From: an uncultured Elusimicrobia bacterium
GTDB taxonomy: Bacteria > Elusimicrobiota > Elusimicrobia > Elusimicrobiales > UBA9959
DNA: 49,194 bases
NCBI GenBank assembly: GCA_903889965.1
Contig: CAISZM010000057.1
Location: forward strand, 1 to 49,194
Reading direction: 5' to 3'
Made by a program: the position numbers and the translations under genes. Positions within the stretch are counted from its first letter, which is position 1, and every line of letters starts with the position of its first letter. Below the pieces are notes generated by a model that had not been told where the DNA came from, made no database searches, and saw only the letters and a program-made list of their open reading frames with translations. This document shows, in pieces, positions 6,397 to 14,533 of this stretch.

Positions 6397-7069
6397 TTAT
6401 ACCCCTGATTATGCCGACTATGTCGTGTATGTCATCCAGCTCGTAATCCGCGCCCGAGACCTTGGTATCGAATTCGTTGCCGTATTTTGCCCAGGCCGTT
6501 CTCATGCCGAAATCTTTGGCGCCCTTTATATCCCGCTCGGCCCAGTCCCCCACCATTATGGCGGCGGCGGGTTCGATATCCATCAGTTCGAGTATTTTCT
6601 TGAAAGGCGCCGGGGAGGGTTTTTTCTCACCGGTATCGTCGAAGGTCACCACATGCTCGAAATAATGGTGCAGGCCGAGACCGACTATCCTCATCCATAC
6701 GCTCAGCCGCGGGGCGTCGGACACCACGCCCATGCGCACGCCGCGCCTGAGCAGGTCGGTAAGCGTCAGCCTCACGTGCGGGTAAAGGGTCATGTGCCCC
6801 TCTTTAGCCCGCTTGTAGCCGAGTATTCCGGCGGCCAGGACCTTGTAATTGATCTGGCCGAATTCGTTCATAAGGACCTTGTCAAAGATGTTCTGGTCCT
6901 CTATCCCCTCCGCCCAGTAGACCTTGAAGATCTTGTCGATCATCTCCTGTTTTGGCAGCGCCAGTCCCGCGTCTATCATGGCGTCCACCGCGGCGTCGAC
7001 GGCCGCTCGCTTCATCCGCATGAAGTCCATCAGGGTGTTGTCGATGTCGAAAATTACCGCTTTTATCAT
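6380..7069 (-). CDS. HAD-superfamily hydrolase (subfamily IA)
   Basis: This is a predicted cytosolic phosphatase of 229 residues. Motif I is VIFDIDNTLMDF near the N-terminus (nucleophile and acid Asp both present). A helical cap follows, then motif II VVSDAP, a Lys in the GEKKPSPAPF segment, and motif IV MVGDWAERDIKGAKDFGM. All catalytic positions look intact. The substrate cannot be predicted. The reading frame is open further upstream, but the ATG at 7069, preceded by AGGAAAAAG and followed directly by the HAD fold, is clearly the start. It lies behind efp and overlaps the next gene by 17 bases. Confidence 0.9.
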   Translation of the reverse strand: MIKAVIFDIDNTLMDFMRMKRAAVDAAVDAMIDAGLALPKQEMIDKIFKVYWAEGIEDQNIFDKVLMNEFGQINYKVLAAGILGYKRAKEGHMTLYPHVRLTLTDLLRRGVRMGVVSDAPRLSVWMRIVGLGLHHYFEHVVTFDDTGEKKPSPAPFKKILELMDIEPAAAIMVGDWAERDIKGAKDFGMRTAWAKYGNEFDTKVSGADYELDDIHDIVGIIRGINEKNN

Positions 7070-7136
7070 CTTTTTCCTGCCAGCCCGCGGGCAATATCTT
7101 CCGCGGCTCCGGAGCCGCGTTTTTCCGGGGCCCTGA

Positions 7137-7712
7137 TCATTTTTTGGGCTCGGTGTATCTCTCGACATAGGCCATCGTGCGGGTATCGACGCGGACCTTG
7201 TCTCCCTGCTTAATAAAAAGCGGCACCTTTATTTCGAGCCCGGTGGAAACCTTGGCCGGCTTCATCACGTTGGAGACGGTGTCTCCCTTTACGCCGTCCA
7301 CCGTTTCGGTTATCTCCATGATCAGGTTGGCGGGAAGCTGTATGTTATAGAACACCCCGTTCAAGTATAGCCCTTCCACCGGCATATTCTCGGTGAGGAA
7401 TTTCATCATGACGCCAAGTTTTTCCGTGGGCAGGCCGGCCTGCTCATAATTCTCGTCATCCATAAAGTAAGCCATGCCGCCGTCGGAATAGACGTAGGTC
7501 TTGGGGCGCTTCTCCACCATCACGTCCTTGAACTTGTCCTCCGGGCGGTAGGCCGTTTCTATGATAGAGCCTGTTTCCACGTTCAGCAGTTTAACGCGCA
7601 CCACGGCGCGGGCCTGGGACTTGCGGTGATGCTGCACGGTCATAACTTCCACGGTCTGCCCGTTTTCGTTTATGAACATATTACCCTCTTTGAATTGAGT
7701 AGCGAGTATCAT
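7137..7712 (-). CDS. efp: Elongation factor P with an unusual tip loop
   Basis: EF-P binds stalled ribosomes between the P and E sites and helps form peptide bonds at polyproline. The 191-residue product shows all three domains: the N-terminal KOW-like domain, a middle OB domain (EKRPKTYVYSDGGMAYFMDDENYEQ) and the C-terminal OB domain (VKGDTVSNVMKPAKVSTGLEIKVPLFIKQGDKVRVDTRT). The usual PGKGxA tip loop is replaced by HRKSQARA. A gap-free alignment puts Gln33 at the position of the modified lysine of E. coli EF-P, with Lys31 and Arg35 nearby. AAGGAGA precedes the ATG. No modification enzyme gene (EpmA, EarP or YmfI type) is seen in the window. Confidence 0.95.
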   Translation of the reverse strand: MILATQFKEGNMFINENGQTVEVMTVQHHRKSQARAVVRVKLLNVETGSIIETAYRPEDKFKDVMVEKRPKTYVYSDGGMAYFMDDENYEQAGLPTEKLGVMMKFLTENMPVEGLYLNGVFYNIQLPANLIMEITETVDGVKGDTVSNVMKPAKVSTGLEIKVPLFIKQGDKVRVDTRTMAYVERYTEPKK

Positions 7713-7791
7713 GAATGTCTCCTTGAACTTGATCGAATGCCTGAAGATCCAATGCGCGGCGAAGTACGTCGTCGCGCGGACAAACCCCGGA

Positions 7792-8835
7792 TCACGCCTG
7801 CGGGTGAACGGTCTGGTAAGCCATCGCCTTAAGGGCCAGTATGCGCTTTTCCATCGGGGGGTGCGTGGCCAGCAGGTCGGCGGCGAAGCCGGCCTTCTCC
7901 TCGATAAGGCTTCCGCGCGGATCGGTTATGCACATATGCGCCACGCCGTTATTTATGGCGTTGGTCGGCATAACGGCCTGGCGGATCTTCTCGAGGGCCG
8001 AGATCAAAGCCAGCGGATTACGCGTCAGCTCGGCGCCGCTGGCGTCGGCCAGGTATTCACGCTGCCGGGATACGGCCATGGCCAGCAGGCGCGAAAGCAG
8101 CGGGGCGAGGATAATAAGCACCACCCAGACAACGAAAAAGATCAGCACAACGGCTCCGCCGCCGCGCTTGCCGGAACCGCCGGAAGAGGAGCCGCCGGAT
8201 GAAGAACCGCGGCCGAAGCGCAGGCTCCGCCCGGCGAAATCGCTCAACAGGGCGATGGCCCCTATCATCCCCGCCATTATGGTCATCAAGCGCATGTCGT
8301 AATTGCGTATATGGCTCATCTCGTGCGCCACCACTCCCTGCAATTCTTCGCGGTTGAGGGACTCAAGCAGCCCCTCGGTGACGGCTATCACCGAGTTGGC
8401 GGGGTTGATGCCCGTGGCGAAAGCGTTCAGGTCCGGGTCCGGGACAACGTAGGCCGTGGGGATCGGCAGGCCGGCCGCCGTGGCCATCTCCTCCACCACG
8501 TTCATAAATTGCTTTTCCCTGTCGTTCATGGAAACCGCGCGGCGGGCCATAGTGGAACGCAGCACCATGCGGGGGCCGTTGAACATGCTGTTGCCCGCCA
8601 GGCCCAGGCCGATACACAGCGATATTATAGTGCCGAACGGTATTCTCGCGGCGCCCGAATGCGCTGCCTCGTAATAGCCGGCCGAATTCCACACGAACTG
8701 CGTTTTCCCCCCGGGATTGAAGTTGGTGTAGAAATAATCAAAGCCCAGGCCTATCGCCAGGAAAAAAGCGACGAAGAGCACCATGATAAAAACCGTCGTG
8801 CGGCGGTTGGCTGACTGCTGTTCGTATATATTCAT
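7792..8835 (-). CDS. htpX: Membrane-bound M48 zinc metalloprotease (HtpX-like)
   Basis: A membrane protease that would degrade misfolded membrane proteins. The 347-residue product has two N-terminal membrane segments, then the zinc site HEMSH in GVVAHEMSHIRNYD with the third ligand expected in REYLADASGAEL. Two more hydrophobic segments flank a Gly/Ser-rich linker (SSSGGSSSGGSGKRGGG). The ATG at 8835 is preferred over a TTG two codons upstream. It is followed by efp and preceded by lemA; lemA/M48 pairs are common in bacteria and suggest joint work in envelope quality control. The Gly/Ser linker is longer than I expect for E. coli HtpX. The family call is firm; the gene name is by similarity. 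Confidence 0.92.
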   Translation of the reverse strand: MNIYEQQSANRRTTVFIMVLFVAFFLAIGLGFDYFYTNFNPGGKTQFVWNSAGYYEAAHSGAARIPFGTIISLCIGLGLAGNSMFNGPRMVLRSTMARRAVSMNDREKQFMNVVEEMATAAGLPIPTAYVVPDPDLNAFATGINPANSVIAVTEGLLESLNREELQGVVAHEMSHIRNYDMRLMTIMAGMIGAIALLSDFAGRSLRFGRGSSSGGSSSGGSGKRGGGAVVLIFFVVWVVLIILAPLLSRLLAMAVSRQREYLADASGAELTRNPLALISALEKIRQAVMPTNAINNGVAHMCITDPRGSLIEEKAGFAADLLATHPPMEKRILALKAMAYQTVHPQA

Positions 8836-8924
8836 CGGCAAAATACCCGCTGGGCATCAAAGGCGCGGAGGCCGCTAAAAAGCGGCAAGTGGGAAGATCG
8901 CTCCGCGCCCTGGCCCGCAGGCCG

Positions 8925-9488
8925 TTATATGGCGAGGTTCACCTTGGGCGTTTCCCTCTCCACGGAATCCGCGGGGAGCTCCCAGAGCAGGGATGGGGTG
9001 AACCCGAGCATGGACGCGAACAGGTTCGTGGGGAAAACCTGCTGCTGCGTGTTGAACTTGGTCACCACGTCGTTATAGAGCTGGCGGGCGAAGCTGAGCT
9101 GGTTCTCGGTGTGGGTCAGCTCTTCCATCAGCGCGTTTACGGATTCGTTGGCCTTCAGGTTGGGGTAGTTCTCGGAAATGGCGATCAGCTTGCCGAGGGC
9201 CTGCGTAAGCATGCCTTCCTTGGCCAGCGCCTCGTTCACATTGCCGCTCTGACCGGCTGAAACTGCGGCCGCCCTGGCCTGTATGACCTTCTCGAGCGTC
9301 TCTTTCTCGAATTTCATCTCGCCTTTCACGGACTCGATCAGGTTGGGGATAAGGTCGTGGCGGCGCTTCAGCTGCACGTCTATCTGGCGGAACGCGTTAG
9401 CCACCTGGTTCTTCAGCCTGATAAGGCCGTTGAATATGATCACCACCCAGGCCACAACAAGAATAAGCACTATCGTCAATATCTTCAT
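8925..9488 (-). CDS. lemA: LemA family protein
   Basis: This 187-residue protein has one N-terminal membrane segment (about residues 3-20) followed by a long four-helix-type extracytoplasmic or periplasmic domain. Family hallmarks are RRHDLIPNLIESVKG, ALGKLIAISENYPNLKAN, TENQLSFARQLYNDVVTKFN and FPTNLFASMLGF. Its exact role is unknown. LemA genes are often next to M48 proteases, as here with the HtpX-like gene 89 bases downstream. GGAGG before the ATG supports the start. Confidence 0.95.
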   Translation of the reverse strand: MKILTIVLILVVAWVVIIFNGLIRLKNQVANAFRQIDVQLKRRHDLIPNLIESVKGEMKFEKETLEKVIQARAAAVSAGQSGNVNEALAKEGMLTQALGKLIAISENYPNLKANESVNALMEELTHTENQLSFARQLYNDVVTKFNTQQQVFPTNLFASMLGFTPSLLWELPADSVERETPKVNLAI

Positions 9489-9512
9489 TATTTTCCTCCC
9501 TGGTTCTGCTGT

Positions 9513-10550
9513 TTATCTGGTAAGTATTTCGCAACCGCTCTTCGTAACAAGCACCGAATCCTCTATGCGCACGCCGAACTTCCCGTGCAGGTATATGCCG
9601 GGCTCCACGGTAACCGCCATCCCCGCTTTCAGCACCTCGTCAGACTTCGTGTTCAACGTCGGTGTTTCGTGTATTTCAAGGCCGACGCCGTGGCCGGTGC
9701 CGTGTATGAAATACTGGCCGTAGCCGGCGTCGGAGATGGTGTCGCGGCAGGCGGCGTCCACATCGCGCGTCTTAACCCCGGCGCGCACCCTGGCAAGGCC
9801 GGCCTTTTGGGCCGCGGCCACTATGGCGTGGACTTTCTTAAACTCATCGGTGGGCCGCCCGTGGAAATACGTCCTTGTGATGTCGGAACAGTAGTTCCGG
9901 TAGACGCAGCCGTAGTCCATAAGCACCGCTTCGTTGTTTTTAAGGCGGCGCTCCGAGGTCTCATGATGCGGCAGGGCTGAATTCGGGCCGAAGCCGACGA
10001 TAAGATCAAAGGAGGGACCTTTGGCCCCCATGCCCTGCATCACGTCCTCCAGCGCCCGGTAAACAGAACGCTCCGTACAGCCGGTCTTTATGCGCGGCTT
10101 CACTAAACCGAAAGCCCTGGCCGCTATACGGCAGGACCTGCGGAGGACATCTATCTCTTCCCCCTCTTTGACCGCCCGCAGCGAGGAGGTGAGGCCCTTG
10201 AATTCGGAGAATCCGCGGAGTTTCCAGAAATTACCGCGGAGATAATTTTCCGTCTCCGGCTCGAAAACGGCCTTTTTCAGACGGAGTTCGCTCACCTTGG
10301 AGGCCGCCGCCATGATAAGGTTATCCGGGGCCGAGGCGCTAACAAAATCCACCTTGGAATTGAAATCTGCCAGGAGCATCTTGGGCATGAAAGCCCAGGC
10401 TTCCGTACGAGTAACGAGCATAAGCAGGCCGTCGAGGTGGAAGCCGGTGAGGAACCCGGTTTCAAGCGCGCGTCCTACCACGATGGCGTCAAGGCGGTTC
10501 TGTTTGAGGAGGTGCTGCAGGTCTTTAATGCGTTTAGCGTGAATGTTCAT
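9513..10550 (-). CDS. M24 family metallopeptidase (Xaa-Pro aminopeptidase-like)
   Basis: A cytosolic two-metal peptidase of 345 residues expected to remove N-terminal residues next to proline. Residues 1-125 form the creatinase N-terminal domain and the rest the pita-bread domain. All five metal ligands can be seen: Asp in VLMDYGCVY, Asp in SDITRTYF, His in HGTGHGVGLEIHE, Glu in VTVEPGIYL and Glu in GVRIEDSVLV. The length matches PepQ/YpdF-type enzymes. It lies 24 bases upstream of lemA on the same strand. Proline specificity is a family expectation and has not been shown here. Confidence 0.92.
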   Translation of the reverse strand: MNIHAKRIKDLQHLLKQNRLDAIVVGRALETGFLTGFHLDGLLMLVTRTEAWAFMPKMLLADFNSKVDFVSASAPDNLIMAAASKVSELRLKKAVFEPETENYLRGNFWKLRGFSEFKGLTSSLRAVKEGEEIDVLRRSCRIAARAFGLVKPRIKTGCTERSVYRALEDVMQGMGAKGPSFDLIVGFGPNSALPHHETSERRLKNNEAVLMDYGCVYRNYCSDITRTYFHGRPTDEFKKVHAIVAAAQKAGLARVRAGVKTRDVDAACRDTISDAGYGQYFIHGTGHGVGLEIHETPTLNTKSDEVLKAGMAVTVEPGIYLHGKFGVRIEDSVLVTKSGCEILTR

Positions 10551-10662
10551 TTTACCCCGCCTGGAACAAGAATTATCCGTTGCGGCGCAGCGGCTATCCG
10601 GACACCGTATTATACTATTTTAAACGCGCGTCCTCACGGCAGCCGGCGGTTCCCCGGCCTTG

Positions 10663-11424
10663 TCAGGTCAATTCGGCTGAAAGCCCGGCGAAGATCTCGA
10701 GAGATATCTCCTGCGGCCTGACCGTTTGCTTCAACCCGTGTTTTTCCACGGCGGCGGAGGCGGCCGCCTTGTCCACCCCGCATAGCGACAGCGAGTTTAC
10801 CAGGGTTTTCCTGCGGTGCCGGAAAGCTTTTTTCACCAGGCCGCGGAAGGCTTCTTCTCTGCCCTGGTCCGCGAAGAATTTCCTGGGCCTGAAGGCCACC
10901 ACGGACGAGTCCACGGCCGGCACCGGGGTAAAACTGGCGGCATCCACGTCCATAACGAGTTCGGACGAAGAACGCGCCGCCGTCAGCAGGGTAAGGCCGC
11001 CGTAATCGTGGTCCCCGGGAGCGGCCAGGATCCTCCGGGCCACTTCTCTCTGGAACATGAATACCGCCATAGCCAGGCCCGGAAAAGACAGAGTTTTTTC
11101 GAGTATGGCGGTGGCGCACTCGTAGGGGAGGTTGCCGATGAAAGCGGTTTTTCCGGGACCGGCCAGGTCCTCCAGGTCCGCCAGCAGGAAATCCATATTG
11201 ACTATCTCCAGGCCGGGGAACCTGGAGCGCAGAGCGGGAAGGAGCTTTGGGTCTATCTCCACGGCTTTCATGCGCGCGCCGTATTTTGGGAACAGGAACC
11301 CGGTAATGGCCCCCCCGCCGGGACCGATTTCGATCACGCGGTCGAAAGTCCCCCCGTCCAGCGAGGAGGCTATTTCGGAGCAGATGCCCTGGTCCGTTAA
11401 AAAAACCTGGCTGTATTTGGGCAT
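10663..11424 (-). CDS. rsmA: 16S rRNA dimethyladenosine transferase RsmA (KsgA)
   Basis: This 253-residue methyltransferase would dimethylate two adjacent adenines in helix 45 of 16S rRNA during small-subunit assembly. It shows the SAM-binding motif VIEIGPGGGAIT (about residues 30-41), the acidic KAVEID strand, and the adenine-methylase signature IGNLPYE. The N-terminal RsmA motif is QVFLTD where QNFL or QHFL is more usual. The C-terminal helical domain with KKAFRHRRKTLVNSL is present. It begins 31 bases after murC on the same strand, without a clear Shine-Dalgarno sequence. Confidence 0.95.
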   Translation of the reverse strand: MPKYSQVFLTDQGICSEIASSLDGGTFDRVIEIGPGGGAITGFLFPKYGARMKAVEIDPKLLPALRSRFPGLEIVNMDFLLADLEDLAGPGKTAFIGNLPYECATAILEKTLSFPGLAMAVFMFQREVARRILAAPGDHDYGGLTLLTAARSSSELVMDVDAASFTPVPAVDSSVVAFRPRKFFADQGREEAFRGLVKKAFRHRRKTLVNSLSLCGVDKAAASAAVEKHGLKQTVRPQEISLEIFAGLSAELT

Positions 11425-11455
11425 AAGTATCAGCGGTGCCGGAACGCCCGGGCCT

Positions 11456-12841
11456 TCAACTCATCAGCTCCATTTTCATTTTAACTTCCTCGCCCAGTTT
11501 CCATACGTCCCCCGCCCCAAGGGTCATAAAAACGTCGCCTGACCGGAGCTCCTTCATAGCTTCCAGCACGCCCGGGAAAGCCGCGGCACGGGCCCCGTTC
11601 CTCCGGAGCTGGCGCAGTATCAGTCCGCTATCCACGCCGGGTATGGGTTTTTCTCCGGCCGGGTAGACGGGCGCCACAAAAACCTTGTCCGCCCCCCCGA
11701 AGGCGCGGCCGAAATCCCTGTAAAGCAGCCTGGTGCGGCTGTAGCGGTGCGGCTGGAAAAGGACCACCAGGCGCCTGCCGGGGAACAGCCCGCGCGCCGC
11801 GGCCAGCGTGGCGCGCACTTCCGTAGGATGGTGGCCGTAATCGTCCACAAAATCTACGCCGGCGACCGTTCCGATACGGTCCATGCGTCTTTTGACGCCG
11901 GCGAAATTCCTCAGCCCCTCGGCGAGCCTTTCGAAATCGAACCCCAGGTAGCAGCCCGCGGCCAGCGCCAGAAGGGAATTGCGCACATTGTGCAGCCCCC
12001 CGCAGCGAAGCTGCACCCTGCCGCGCCGCGCGCCCCGGAAAAAGGCGGTGTAGGAGACCCCCTCGGGGGTGAAAGCGGCGCCGCGCGCGGTCCAGTCCGC
12101 GCCGCCGGAAACGCCGCAGGTCACGTGGGGAACTTTAAGGCCGGGGATCAGTTCCCTGACCACGGGGTCGTCGGAGCAGAGCGCCGCCATGCCGTAGAAC
12201 GGCAGACGCTCGAGATGGCGCCGGAAAGCGCTCTTGAGATTTGCCATGTTCCCGTAGTGGTCCAGGTGATCGCTGTCTATGTTCGTGACGCACGCTACCA
12301 GCGGGGAAAAATAAAGGAAGGAGCCGTCGGACTCGTCGGCTTCGGCCACAAGATATTCGCTGCGCCCGAGTTTAAGGTTCGTGCCCGCCCCCTTTACTAT
12401 GCCCCCTATTACGGCAGTAGCGTCGGCGCCGGCGGCCTCCAGAGCCGCGGCCGTCATGGAGGTAGTGGTGGTCTTTCCGTGAGTCCCGGCCACGGTCACG
12501 GTTTTCTTCAGTTCGGCAAGCTTTGAAAGCATGAGGGCGCGCTGCACCACGGCCAGGCCGCGCCTGCGGGCCGCCAGCAGTTCCGGGTTGTCCGGCTTTA
12601 TGGCCGAACTTACCACGACCACGTCGGCGTTCCCGATCGCCCCGGCCGAATGGCCTATGCATACGCGGGCCCCTTCGCGCGAAAGGGCGCTGGTGATCTC
12701 GGAAGCCTTGGAATCCGAGCCCGAAACGCCGTAGCCCAGCCCCAGCATCAAGCGGGCTATGCCGCTCATGCCTATCCCGCCTATGCCTATAAAATGCGCC
12801 TTAACGACACCATCCATCTGGAAATCGGATGCGTAATCCAT
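11456..12841 (-). CDS. murC: UDP-N-acetylmuramate--L-alanine ligase
   Basis: MurC adds L-alanine to UDP-MurNAc, the first amino acid of the peptidoglycan stem. The 461-residue protein has the N-terminal Rossmann motif HFIGIGGIGMSGIA, the ATP loop VAGTHGKTTTTSM (about residues 118-130), the EADESDGSF motif and the TNIDSDHLDHYG motif. The C-terminal ligase domain contains DDYGHHPTEV and FQPHRYSRT. All expected catalytic motifs are there. GGAG 8 bases before the ATG at 12841 supports the start. It stands alone among mur genes here; no mraY, murG or ftsZ is nearby. Confidence 0.97.
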   Translation of the reverse strand: MDYASDFQMDGVVKAHFIGIGGIGMSGIARLMLGLGYGVSGSDSKASEITSALSREGARVCIGHSAGAIGNADVVVVSSAIKPDNPELLAARRRGLAVVQRALMLSKLAELKKTVTVAGTHGKTTTTSMTAAALEAAGADATAVIGGIVKGAGTNLKLGRSEYLVAEADESDGSFLYFSPLVACVTNIDSDHLDHYGNMANLKSAFRRHLERLPFYGMAALCSDDPVVRELIPGLKVPHVTCGVSGGADWTARGAAFTPEGVSYTAFFRGARRGRVQLRCGGLHNVRNSLLALAAGCYLGFDFERLAEGLRNFAGVKRRMDRIGTVAGVDFVDDYGHHPTEVRATLAAARGLFPGRRLVVLFQPHRYSRTRLLYRDFGRAFGGADKVFVAPVYPAGEKPIPGVDSGLILRQLRRNGARAAAFPGVLEAMKELRSGDVFMTLGAGDVWKLGEEVKMKMELMS

Positions 12842-12906
12842 CAGTTGTTCTCCATTATCCGCGTACCCCGGCTTTTAAAAACACATGCCGGCCCGGGTGT
12901 GCCGCC

Positions 12907-14502
12907 TCATTTGCCGCCAAGCCAGGCGCGGTTAGAAAGCGCGGTCTTGTTGCCCGGGTCCAGGCGCAGCGCCTCCAGGCATTCGGCCAGGGCTTTTTCA
13001 TCGGAACCCGCCTCCACCCAGGCGGCGCTGCGGCCAAGGGCGGCCTGAGCTCCTCCGCCGGAAAATTCGTCCAGGGCGAGGGCATGTTCTCCGAGCAGGA
13101 GATAGCCCAGGCCGCGCAGCACCTTCATGTCAGGGCCCGGCGGGGCGTCCTCCATCTCCTCAAGCGCCTCGGAGGCGTTGTCCAGCCAGTTGTCGCCCAT
13201 CACCCACAGGCCCATGTCGTTGCCGACATCGCGCGGATTGTAGAGCGCTTTGTTTTTAGTCTGCTCCCCGGAGGCCGCAGGGGGTCCGGTCTCGATGTTG
13301 AAATTAAGCCTGGCGTCGCTTTTCGGCGAGATGCTCTTGAGAAGTTTTTCGGCTTCATCGGCTATCTCGGACACCTTGCGCAGCCGGTCCTCCTCCCCTC
13401 CCGCGGGGAGGAAGTACTCGCGCTTCGTATAGCTGACCTTCGGCCGCTTGAAGGACGACGCTAATTGCCCCGCCATTTTTTCCCGTACGCCCGGAGCCGG
13501 CAAAGCTGTCTTCGGGGTTTCAAGAAGCTCCACCATTACCCGCGCTTCCTGTCCCGGGGGTATTTTTTTAAGGGCGGAAAGCAGGGGGCTGTCCTTATCG
13601 GCCTCGCCGGCCTCCTTGTGCTGTCCCCCGGCGTAGGCCAGGGCCATGGAGATGCCGCCCTTGTCGTTGGCCGGGGCGAGCAGGAACGCCCCCGCCAGCG
13701 CCTTGCCTATCTCGCCGGGGCGGCCCGCTTTTTGAAGCGCCCAGCCCAGCCGGAACCTCGCCACGGAATCCCTCGGTTTCAGGTCAAGCGCCCTGCGGTA
13801 GATCTTGATGGCTTCGGCAAGGCGGCCGTCGCGCTCCCGCAGCACCGCCAGCTCCAGCATCGCGTCCTCGTAGCCGGGGAAAAGGGAGACGGCTTTTTCA
13901 AGCTGCACCGCGGCCTGGTCGTAGCGCCCCAGGCGCGAATAGAACATACCGAGCTGGTAGCGGTAAAGCGGGTTGCCCGGAGCGAGCGCGGCGGCGGCGC
14001 GAAAATAATCCAGCGCCTTGCCGGTATTGCCCATGGCCTGGTAGACGGAACCGGCGTTCATCTTAACGTCGGAACGGGAGGCGTCGAGGCGGTCGGCCTC
14101 CAGGAAGTCGGCGAGCGCCGCGGGGTAATCGCCGGCCCTGGCCCTCACTATACCGCGCAGCTGGTAGCCCATGGGGTTGGCCGGGTCCAGCCGCAGGGCC
14201 TCCTCGAACTCCTGCAGGGCTTTATCCGGCTCTCCCAGCCAGTACAGGGCGGACCCGTACAAAAGCAGCGGCATCGGATTTTCCGGGTCTTTTTGCGCCG
14301 CCCGGAAGAATTCGTCGGCGGCGGGGGCGTAATCCTCCGCCTCCATAAGCAGGTAGCCGCGCCGCAGGTTGAGCGCGCTCTGCTCCGACATGATGCGGTC
14401 CCAGACCGTTTTGGTTGAGGATTGGCCCTGCACGGAAGCGAAAGCCGGCAGCGCCTGAGATATCGAAATTAGAACCAGCGTCAAGAGAGCGCGGTAATGC
14501 AT
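12907..14502 (-). CDS. Secreted TPR-repeat protein
   Basis: This 531-residue protein has a signal peptide (cleavage near PAFA-SVQG, about residue 22). About seven tetratricopeptide repeats follow from residue 45 to 290, recognisable by the spacing of Leu/Tyr/Ala and motifs such as DKALQEFEEALRLDPANP. The middle part (about 300-440) is low in repeats, with an EEDRLRKVSEIADEAEKLL helix. TPR-like repeats return at the C-terminus (SDEKALAECLEALRLDPGN). It probably scaffolds a periplasmic or outer-membrane complex; no partner can be named. It follows the sensor kinase gene (14534-15949) and precedes murC on the same strand. Confidence 0.85.
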   Translation of the reverse strand: MHYRALLTLVLISISQALPAFASVQGQSSTKTVWDRIMSEQSALNLRRGYLLMEAEDYAPAADEFFRAAQKDPENPMPLLLYGSALYWLGEPDKALQEFEEALRLDPANPMGYQLRGIVRARAGDYPAALADFLEADRLDASRSDVKMNAGSVYQAMGNTGKALDYFRAAAALAPGNPLYRYQLGMFYSRLGRYDQAAVQLEKAVSLFPGYEDAMLELAVLRERDGRLAEAIKIYRRALDLKPRDSVARFRLGWALQKAGRPGEIGKALAGAFLLAPANDKGGISMALAYAGGQHKEAGEADKDSPLLSALKKIPPGQEARVMVELLETPKTALPAPGVREKMAGQLASSFKRPKVSYTKREYFLPAGGEEDRLRKVSEIADEAEKLLKSISPKSDARLNFNIETGPPAASGEQTKNKALYNPRDVGNDMGLWVMGDNWLDNASEALEEMEDAPPGPDMKVLRGLGYLLLGEHALALDEFSGGGAQAALGRSAAWVEAGSDEKALAECLEALRLDPGNKTALSNRAWLGGK

Positions 14503-14533
14503 ATCGTATGGCGGCCGGCCGATACGCAGGGCC

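Noticed and set aside
10663-11424. RsmA as a truncated or broken gene because of its short N-terminus
   Set aside because: The QVFLTD motif, SAM-binding motif, NLPY motif and C-terminal domain are all present; the N-terminus is merely a little short.
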